Origin: Chamaesiphon sp031376885
GTDB lineage: Bacteria; Cyanobacteriota; Cyanobacteriia; Cyanobacteriales; Chamaesiphonaceae
Direction of reading: 5' to 3'
DNA: 39,512 nucleotides
NCBI GenBank assembly: GCA_031376885.1
Contig: JANMEL010000249.1
Span: 1-39,512 of the forward strand
Positions 33,611 to 39,512 of this stretch are shown in pieces. Below the pieces are notes generated by a model. The model ran no database searches. It worked only from the letters and a program-made list of their open reading frames with translations, and had not been told where the DNA came from. Numbering within the stretch: position 1 is the first letter of the stretch; the number at the start of each line of letters is the position of its first letter. Both the position numbers and the translations under genes were made by a program.

Positions 33611-34573
33611 TTAATTGACTTGTACTCGTGCTTTGATGCCATCTTGCCACCCTTGACTTTTTTCGCTCCAACAAGTCAATAGAAGCTTGAACTCTTGAAG
33701 TGGATTTCCATGAATTTTAATGGCTCGGAAAGTTGCTAATAAACCAAGTGTGCCAACAGTACCGATCGCAAACAAATATATTAACCGAATTGCAAATAAG
33801 TGTTGAGGACTATATTTTGCCAGGATAAAGGCATGATTGTAACTAGGATTAAATAGTTTGACCTGTAAATCTCCAGTACGACCACCCGCATAGGCGGTAT
33901 TAGTGGGATAATGATCGACCACATTACTATAATCAAAAATTACCTGATATCCATTTTGCTTGACTTGTAAACAAGCTTCCATCTCAAACAATTGCCAGTA
34001 AGATTTTAATGAGGTTTCAAATCTGCCGATAGCAGTTCGACGAAAACTCAAATTGTATCCGACTAAATGATCGACGGCGATCGGCTTACGTTCGCGCCAT
34101 TCATCAACACAATCATACATATTGCCATTAATTTTTCCATACCAAGTTAATCTACCAATCGGTTCGACTTTGCGTTTGGGATACAGAGATAAATCGGGGT
34201 GATGATTATTCGCCGATCCACCGACAGCACCAATGGTAGGATCTAGATAAAAATTTAGATGTCTACTCACCCAATTCGGTGGAGTAATGACATCATCATC
34301 ACACATTAAAATGATATCGCCAGTTGCAGCATCTAGTCCCATATTTTCGGCAGGAACTATCCCTTTATTCGGACAGTGGAGCAATTTTAATGTATAAGGT
34401 AAACTAGACATTATTGCTTGAATAGCATCTCTAGTTTTAAAATCTTCTGCTTGCCAGATGACGATCGTTTCATCTGGTAGTAGTGTTTGCTGTGCTAAAC
34501 TATTCAAGCAGAGTATCAGTTGTTCGTGTCGATTAAAACTGGGGATGATTACACTGCTAGTTAATGGGTTCAT
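33611..34573 (-). CDS. GT2-family glycosyltransferase
   Basis: The 320-residue protein has a GT-A fold of family 2: VIIPSFNRHEQLILCLNSLAQQ at the start, then ILMCDDDVITPPNWVSRHL with the metal/nucleotide-binding D-D-D, and later LVGYNLSFRRTAIG and ACLQVKQNGYQVIFDY. A hydrophobic C-terminal segment (about 270-295) may tether it to the membrane. It is probably an inverting sugar transferase of the exopolysaccharide pathway. It is on the opposite strand from all other sugar genes in the locus and lies between two repeat-filled spaces, which suggests rearrangement. Confidence 0.88.
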   Translation of the reverse strand: MNPLTSSVIIPSFNRHEQLILCLNSLAQQTLLPDETIVIWQAEDFKTRDAIQAIMSSLPYTLKLLHCPNKGIVPAENMGLDAATGDIILMCDDDVITPPNWVSRHLNFYLDPTIGAVGGSANNHHPDLSLYPKRKVEPIGRLTWYGKINGNMYDCVDEWRERKPIAVDHLVGYNLSFRRTAIGRFETSLKSYWQLFEMEACLQVKQNGYQVIFDYSNVVDHYPTNTAYAGGRTGDLQVKLFNPSYNHAFILAKYSPQHLFAIRLIYLFAIGTVGTLGLLATFRAIKIHGNPLQEFKLLLTCWSEKSQGWQDGIKARVQVN

Positions 34574-34609
34574 CTGATCGATCGGCTTAAATAGTTGAGT
34601 TTGAGTATA

Positions 34610-34711
34610 TATAGCGATCCTAAATGAGAATCTAGATCTTTATTTTCCTATCTCTGCGCCCTCTGCGTCTCTGCGGTTAAAAAATCTTGAAAATCATTTA
34701 GGATCCCTATA
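34610..34711. repeat. About 100-bp element with 18-bp terminal inverted repeats
   Basis: The ends 34610-34627 and 34694-34711 are inverted copies matching at 17 of 18 positions (TATAGSGATCCTAAATGA). Inside lies the word CTGCGCCCTCTGCGTCTCTG, a common cyanobacterial dispersed repeat. No coding capacity. The structure is that of a MITE-like or palindromic repeat element; target-site duplication is not clear. Confidence 0.65.
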
Positions 34712-34801
34712 GTACCCAATTTGTCGATAAATATTGCGATCGAGCGATGTAAATTAAGGATGAGAATCTGGGAATATTTAGATAAATAGCCTATTTCCCA
34801 G

Positions 34802-35893
34802 ATGAACAGTAGCTCAAAAATCTTGGTATTTGCCACCAAGGGTACAAATACTAATGATGAATCGAGGATCCTCACCTTATTAGATGGTTTTGAGATCGAT
34901 CGATTTGGTTTCAATGCCCAGAATAAACTGGGAAGTTTTTGGTCGTTAATAAAATATGCGATCGCCAATAGACCAAAATTAATCGTCATGGAGGGAACTG
35001 GAGTTACGGGCGGATTTGCCTGTCTAATATTGAAATGGCTGTTTAATGTGCCATATATCGTCAGTAGTGGGGATGCCGTCGCGCCATATGTAGCGATGAA
35101 ATTCAACCAAATATTAGGTTATATCGCTCATTTGTACGAACAGATGTTATGTCAATTTTCGGCTGGATTTATTGGTTGGACTCCATATTTAGTCGGTAGA
35201 GCCTTGACTTTTGGCGCACAAAGGGGCATGACGGCGGCGGGATGGTCGTTGAAAAAATATAGTCCCGATTTAAGAGCGAAAGATCGCCTTTCTACCCGTG
35301 AAAAATTGGGTATTCCGGCTACAGCGATCGTCTATGGAATAGTCGGTTCGCTGGATTGGGTAAATAAGATTCAGTATTGCTATGGAGCTGAATTAGTTAG
35401 AGCTAGGCAAAAGATTTCACCCACTGCGGATATTTATATAGTCATTCTTGGGGCGGGAAATGGTACGGCGGAGTTGGAAAAATTAGCTGGCGATCTGCTC
35501 GGTACCAAGATTATTCTGACTGGGAATGTGCCAAACGATCGAGTATTTGAGTATCTGGCGGCGATGGATGTCGCTAGTTTACCTCAGAGTGTGGATGGGG
35601 TGGGAAGTTTTAGATATACCACTAAAGTGAGTGAATATTTAGCGACTGAATTACCGATTGTTATCGGCCAAATTCCGATGACTTACGATTTATTAGCCGA
35701 TTGGTGTTGGTGTTTGCCAGGACATAATCCTTGGGACGATCGATATATTGATGCTCTGGCTCAACTAATGGAATCTCTCAATCTAGAACAAATCGCGGCG
35801 AAAAAACAATATATTCCCGCCGCGATACCAGAATTTAATCTCGAACAACAGCAAGCCAAAGTTACTAAATTTATTGGAGATATATTAGGATGA
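34802..35893 (+). CDS. Glycosyltransferase (GT4-like)
   Basis: The 363-residue protein has a GT-B-like layout: KLIVMEGTGVTGGFACLILKW and PYIVSSGDAVAPY in the first half, then TAIVYGIVGSLDWVNKIQY, YIVILGAGNGTAELEKLAG and TGNVPNDRVFEYLAAMDVASLPQ in the nucleotide-sugar half. The typical E-x7-E motif is not clear; KVSEYLATELPIVIG takes its place. Donor and acceptor unknown. It overlaps the next gene by four bases (ATGA), so the two are translationally coupled. The 228-base space before it contains the MITE-like element. Confidence 0.8.
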   Translation: MNSSSKILVFATKGTNTNDESRILTLLDGFEIDRFGFNAQNKLGSFWSLIKYAIANRPKLIVMEGTGVTGGFACLILKWLFNVPYIVSSGDAVAPYVAMKFNQILGYIAHLYEQMLCQFSAGFIGWTPYLVGRALTFGAQRGMTAAGWSLKKYSPDLRAKDRLSTREKLGIPATAIVYGIVGSLDWVNKIQYCYGAELVRARQKISPTADIYIVILGAGNGTAELEKLAGDLLGTKIILTGNVPNDRVFEYLAAMDVASLPQSVDGVGSFRYTTKVSEYLATELPIVIGQIPMTYDLLADWCWCLPGHNPWDDRYIDALAQLMESLNLEQIAAKKQYIPAAIPEFNLEQQQAKVTKFIGDILG

Positions 35894-37032
35894 ATACTTG
35901 TTTTTCGATCGTTACAGGTGATTTTGTGCCTACTGGCGGAATGGATCGCGCTAATTATGCTCTAGCAGATTATATCGCTCGTCAGGGCACCGATCTACAT
36001 TTGGTCGCTCATCGCGTTGCCCCCGAACTTACAGATCGATCGAATGTAACGTTCGATCGAGTCCCCAAGCCCCTCAACTCCTATTCCCTGGGTTCGCCCC
36101 TATTGGCGCAGCGGGGAGTAGCTGTAGGCAAGGCATTGAGCCAGACACAGCAGCTACATTCGATCGTCAATGGCGGAAATTGTCCCTATCCAGATATTAA
36201 CTGGGTACATTACGTTCATGCCGCCTATATCCCCGATAGTCGCACCGGAATCGTCGCTAACGTCAAAAAACAGATCGATCGACGTATTGCCCTAAAAGGT
36301 GAGCGCGTCGCCCTTCAAGCGGCAAAAATGGTCATCTCCAACTCCATTCTCACCCAAAACCATCTGATCGATTTACTCAGGTTAGAACCGAGCAAAATCA
36401 AAACTATCTACTACGGTATCGATGCTAATGTATTTTATCCGCCGACTGTCGCCGAGCGGGAAAAACTACGGGGCGAGTATGGTTGGGAACTTGACGCACC
36501 GATCGTCACATTCATTGGCGCATTAGGCGATCGACGCAAAGGATTCGATACATTATTTGCCGCTTGGCAGCAACTTTGTCAAGATCCCACTTGGAATGCT
36601 CGCCTAGTCACCATCGGCATCGGCGACGAACTCCCCCTGTGGAAAGAACGTACAGCAGCGGCGGGTTTGAGCGATCGAATTGAATTTATGGGCTTTCGGC
36701 GGGATGTACCCTCAATTCTCCGAGCGGCTGATTGTTTGGTAGCACCCACTCGGTATGAAGCATATGGTTTGGGAGTCCATGAGGCTCTCTGTTGCGGACT
36801 TCCAGCTATTACTACCGCAACGGCAGGTGTCGCCGAACGCTACACGCCAGAACTCCAGGATTTGCTCCTACCGGATCCCAACGACACCGAAGATCTCGTA
36901 CAGCGGCTGTACAAATGGCAAAAACAACACAACCACTATCAACAACAAGCGATCGACCTCTCAGCCCATCTACGCCGCCATACATGGGATGATATGGCGC
37001 GAGATATCCTTGAATTAATAATTAATAATTAA
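35890..37032 (+). CDS. GT4-family glycosyltransferase
   Basis: The 380-residue GT-B protein starts with ITGDFVPTGGMDRANYALADYI-like sequence (here VTGDF), the glycine-rich acceptor loop, followed by NWVHYVHAAYIP. The C-terminal half has IVTFIGALGDRRKGFDTLFAAW and the GT4 E-x7-E motif in RYEAYGLGVHEALCCGLPAIT. Its last codons and stop lie in a heptamer tandem repeat (37013-37043), so its C-terminus (LIINN) may vary between strains. Coupled by ATGA to the upstream gene. Confidence 0.9.
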   Translation: MNTCFSIVTGDFVPTGGMDRANYALADYIARQGTDLHLVAHRVAPELTDRSNVTFDRVPKPLNSYSLGSPLLAQRGVAVGKALSQTQQLHSIVNGGNCPYPDINWVHYVHAAYIPDSRTGIVANVKKQIDRRIALKGERVALQAAKMVISNSILTQNHLIDLLRLEPSKIKTIYYGIDANVFYPPTVAEREKLRGEYGWELDAPIVTFIGALGDRRKGFDTLFAAWQQLCQDPTWNARLVTIGIGDELPLWKERTAAAGLSDRIEFMGFRRDVPSILRAADCLVAPTRYEAYGLGVHEALCCGLPAITTATAGVAERYTPELQDLLLPDPNDTEDLVQRLYKWQKQHNHYQQQAIDLSAHLRRHTWDDMARDILELIINN

Positions 37033-37043
37033 TAATTAATAAT
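37013..37043. repeat. Heptanucleotide tandem repeat (AATTAAT)4.4
   Basis: Four full and one partial copies of a 7-bp unit begin inside the 3' end of the glycosyltransferase gene and run past its stop (37030-37032). A circularly permuted inverted copy of the same unit is at 16004-16024, also over a stop codon. Confidence 0.8.
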
Positions 37044-37078
37044 GGGTAATTAATTTAGAGGCAGAAACTTTGGACAGT

Positions 37079-37096
37079 AATCCAAAATCCAAAATC
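37079..37096. repeat. CCAAAATCCAAAATC short repeat, copy 3
   Basis: The word lies 3 bases before the ATG at 37100 and matches 1348-1368 and, inverted, 12046-12064. It sits where a ribosome site would be expected. Confidence 0.6.
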
Positions 37097-37099
37097 GAG

Positions 37100-38245
37100 A
37101 TGAAACTAGGAATTGTCTGTGACTACTTAGAGGAGGGCTGGATTAGTATGGATATCTTAGCCCAGAAATTGGTAGATTTCCCCAAGGGAAGGCTCCGCCA
37201 ACGAGTCTTACCAGATGCGGAGATTCAACCAGTACAGATTCGTCCGCCGTTTCAGTGGCGATTGAAATCTTGCAAGGAATATTTACCAAAATATTTTAAT
37301 GGGAATCGATTTGTCAATCGGTTTATTGATTATCCCCACTATCTCAAGCCACGGGCGAATGATTGCGATTTTTTTCACGTTGCCGATCATTCATATGCCC
37401 ATTTAGTTCATCAGTTGTCAGCAGCAAAGACAGGTGTATATTGTAACGATTTAGATGCATTCCAATCTATTCTCGAACCTGATAAATATCCGCGCTCTTT
37501 GCTATATCGTCAGATGTCTCGACATATTTTGACTGGGATGCAAAAAGCGTCAATAGTTTTCTGCCCAACCGAAGAAATTCGACGACAGATCGGATTTTAT
37601 CAACTTGTCGATCCAGCAAAAATTATCGTTGCATCTCCAGGCGTATCTCTAGAATACCAGCTCGATCCGCAGCCGATCGATCGAACTATGCTCGATCTTC
37701 AGGAACGTCTAAATGACAACCCATTTATTCTACATGTCGGTAGTTGCATTCCCCGCAAACGGATTGATATATTACTCGCGACTTTTGCCAAACTTCGCGC
37801 CGAAATTCCTCAACTATACTTAGTGAAAGTAGGGGGAGATTGGAGTATAGAACAGCAGCAACAAATCAATGATTTAGTTTTAGAAAACTCGATCGTTCAT
37901 CTCAAAAATCTACCCAATAGTACGATCGCCAGTCTCTACCGACAAGCAAAAATCGTCCTCATGACTAGTGAAGCAGAAGGCTTTGGGATGCCTGTGAGCG
38001 AAGCATTGGCTTGTGGAGCGATCGTTTTAGCGAGCGATATTCCCGTCTTGCGGGAAGTGGGTGGGGATGGGGCTATTTATTCCCCTGTGGGCGATATCGA
38101 TAGTTGGGTGGCGAATTCATTGATGGCAATAACTACGCCCGCTCTCGCTCCCGCTCTAGATCGTAGGCTTGCTAGAGCAGCATGTTATACCTGGGATAAT
38201 TACGCCCGCACGATTTTTACCGCCTATCGTAAATTAGCAATATGA
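37100..38245 (+). CDS. GT4-family glycosyltransferase
   Basis: The 381-residue protein (ATG at 37100; a TTG at 37070 would add 10 residues translated from repeat DNA) shows YCNDLDAFQSILEPDKYPRS in the acceptor half, FILHVGSCIPRKRIDILLATFAKL at the domain joint and MTSEAEGFGMPVSEALACGAIVLAS with the E-x7-E motif. It is a retaining GT4 enzyme of unknown donor, cytoplasmic or peripheral to the membrane. It overlaps the following glycosyltransferase gene by four bases. Confidence 0.9.
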   Translation: MKLGIVCDYLEEGWISMDILAQKLVDFPKGRLRQRVLPDAEIQPVQIRPPFQWRLKSCKEYLPKYFNGNRFVNRFIDYPHYLKPRANDCDFFHVADHSYAHLVHQLSAAKTGVYCNDLDAFQSILEPDKYPRSLLYRQMSRHILTGMQKASIVFCPTEEIRRQIGFYQLVDPAKIIVASPGVSLEYQLDPQPIDRTMLDLQERLNDNPFILHVGSCIPRKRIDILLATFAKLRAEIPQLYLVKVGGDWSIEQQQQINDLVLENSIVHLKNLPNSTIASLYRQAKIVLMTSEAEGFGMPVSEALACGAIVLASDIPVLREVGGDGAIYSPVGDIDSWVANSLMAITTPALAPALDRRLARAACYTWDNYARTIFTAYRKLAI

Positions 38246-39447
38246 AACTCTTATATCTCAACGCCTCTAGTCAACTTGGCGGTGCAGAGCGCAATCTCAT
38301 CGACACGATTTGTGCAGTTCAAGATCGGGATTCATCGATCGAGATTGCGGTATTAATTACAGCTATTGATGGCCCACTTGTGGCGGAATTAAAGTTGTTG
38401 GGTGTGGAGATTATCTTACTAGCATTACCTAGCAAGATCGCCCAATTGGGTGATAGTGGTTTGAAGGATGAAAACAACTCAGTAGCTAAAATTTTCAAGC
38501 TTGCACGTAATTTATTACTCGTAGGTGAATTCATCAAGTATCGAAAGCAGTTAAAGCAAACAATTGCTAAATTTTGTCCCGATACGATCCATTCTAATGG
38601 AATGAAAACTCACCTCTTAGCCGCTAGCTTGGGTATTTCTACACCGATTATTTGGCATCTCCATGATTTTATCGGTTCGCGGACACTCATTAAACAATTA
38701 TTAAAATTATTCATAAATCGAGCATCAGCAGCGATCGCAATTTCCAGATCGATCGCTGATGATTGGCAAATAGTTTTCCCATCCCTCCACATCGAACTAA
38801 TCTATAACGCGATCGATATCGATCGATATACACCCCACTCGAAAATTCGAGATTCACAACATCTAAATATTGGCTTAGTCGCTACCTACGCCCTATGGAA
38901 AGGTCACGATATATTCATTCAAGCGATCGGTCAGATCGCCAAACAACGACCAGATTTACATTCCACCGTCAAATTTTATATCATCGGCGGAGCAATCTAT
39001 CAAACCGATCGATCTCAATACTCTCGATCGCAATTGCAACAACTAGCGCGAGATCTAAACGTTGAAGATTGGCTAATTTTTATCGACTTTCAACAAGATA
39101 TTGTCTCCGCCTACAACATGCTCGATATCGTCGTTCATGCTAGCACGAAACCCGAACCATTCGGGCGCACCATTGTCGAAGCAATGGCTTGTGAGAAGGC
39201 TGTCATCGTCGCCCAGGCGGGTGGAGCCGCAGAACTATTCACACATCAAAAAGATGCAATTGGTGTCCTTCCTGGCGATGCGATCGCTCTATCCGCCGCA
39301 ATTTGCGAACTAATCGACAATCCTCATCATAGAATAGCATTAGGCACCGCCGGACGCATTACAGTAAAATACAGATTTAATCGCGATCGATTAGGTCAAG
39401 ATCTAGTTTCACTATACTCATATCTTGCACCAGTAGTAAAATATTAG
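38242..39447 (+). CDS. GT4-family glycosyltransferase
   Basis: The 401-residue protein begins MKLLYLNASSQLGGAERNLID, a GT4 start with the G-G-A-E acceptor loop, then IIWHLHDFIGSRTLIKQLLK and IAISRSIADDWQ. The donor half has NIGLVATYALWKGHDIFIQAIG, FYIIGGAIYQ and STKPEPFGRTIVEAMACEKAVIVAQ with the E-x7-E motif. It is the last complete gene in the window; the sugar locus may continue beyond it. Coupled by ATGA to the upstream gene. Confidence 0.92.
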   Translation: MKLLYLNASSQLGGAERNLIDTICAVQDRDSSIEIAVLITAIDGPLVAELKLLGVEIILLALPSKIAQLGDSGLKDENNSVAKIFKLARNLLLVGEFIKYRKQLKQTIAKFCPDTIHSNGMKTHLLAASLGISTPIIWHLHDFIGSRTLIKQLLKLFINRASAAIAISRSIADDWQIVFPSLHIELIYNAIDIDRYTPHSKIRDSQHLNIGLVATYALWKGHDIFIQAIGQIAKQRPDLHSTVKFYIIGGAIYQTDRSQYSRSQLQQLARDLNVEDWLIFIDFQQDIVSAYNMLDIVVHASTKPEPFGRTIVEAMACEKAVIVAQAGGAAELFTHQKDAIGVLPGDAIALSAAICELIDNPHHRIALGTAGRITVKYRFNRDRLGQDLVSLYSYLAPVVKY

Positions 39448-39477
39448 TAATTAGCGTAGATCGGGGCGGGCACAAGA

Positions 39478-39512
39478 CCGCGCCCCTACGTAATCAACCT
39501 GTAGGGGCGCGG
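39478..39512. repeat. 12-bp perfect inverted repeat (GTAGGGGCGCGG family), terminator-like
   Basis: Arms 39478-39489 and 39501-39512 are perfect inverse complements with an 11-base loop, 30 bases after the last glycosyltransferase stop. The GTAGGGGCG word is shared with 18521-18527. The window ends on the last base of the arm, so any U-tract is not visible. Confidence 0.7.

Noticed and set aside
34648..35106. 152-codon minus-strand frame before and inside a glycosyltransferase gene
   Set aside because: Its start is the repeat word AETQRAQR, well known from spurious cyanobacterial ORFs, and the rest is antisense to a real gene.
1..39512. tRNA, rRNA or CRISPR array
   Set aside because: No cloverleaf with a T-loop GGTTCGAATCC-like core, no rRNA sequence and no regularly spaced identical repeats were found by eye.

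Overview
The window comes from a cyanobacterium. It carries psaM (photosystem I), ccmP (carboxysome shell), sipA (NblS-interacting protein), LL-diaminopimelate aminotransferase and a large exopolysaccharide locus. It is also dense in GCGATCGC and CGATCGATCG words typical of HIP1-rich cyanobacterial genomes. The genus cannot be fixed from the sequence; the GATC-rich style would fit a Chamaesiphon-like organism, but that is only a guess.

Layout. 1-273: right end of an IS200/IS605 element (bulged-T hairpin, TCAA end), possibly with the guide-RNA region of an unseen tnpB. 0.36-6.5 kb: housekeeping genes, mostly on the minus strand: a four-helix membrane protein, sipA, an alpha/beta hydrolase (+), a pentapeptide protein behind ccmP, a methyltransferase, a VOC protein between inverted repeats, and dapL. 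6.8-10.4 kb (+): a short DUF1822-like protein followed by a 938-residue membrane protein joining pentapeptide repeats to a CHAT caspase-like protease domain. 10.5-15.7 kb (-): cobQ, a fused AAA-ATPase/TOPRIM (OLD or PARIS-like) protein and a CPBP intramembrane protease, then a divergent 59-residue membrane protein. 16-20.2 kb (-): two paralogous secreted proteins, an MBL-fold hydrolase and a CAP-RTX secreted protein. 20.4-22.6 kb (+): ahcY, psaM and a small FtsL/DivIC-like membrane protein. 22.6-25.8 kb (-): a CPA2 antiporter with a universal-stress-like tail and a patatin-like protein with a degenerate nucleophile elbow.

26-39.5 kb: an exopolysaccharide locus that reaches nearly to the window edge. 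It has a Wzz/BY-kinase polysaccharide co-polymerase, a GT4, a pyruvyl transferase, a Wzy-like polymerase, a GT2 on the opposite strand, and four more glycosyltransferases in two overlapping pairs. A DUF1778-GNAT toxin-antitoxin pair and dispersed repeats sit inside it. A perfect TGTGA-N6-TCACA CRP-type palindrome lies upstream of the first gene. No flippase or initiating sugar-phosphate transferase is seen, so the locus is probably incomplete here.

The best candidates for little-described biology are the DUF1822/pentapeptide-TM-CHAT pair and the fused ATPase-TOPRIM nuclease. Many intergenic spaces hold palindromic dispersed repeats, including three copies of one hairpin with arm CCCCGACTT. 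No tRNA, rRNA or CRISPR array was seen.
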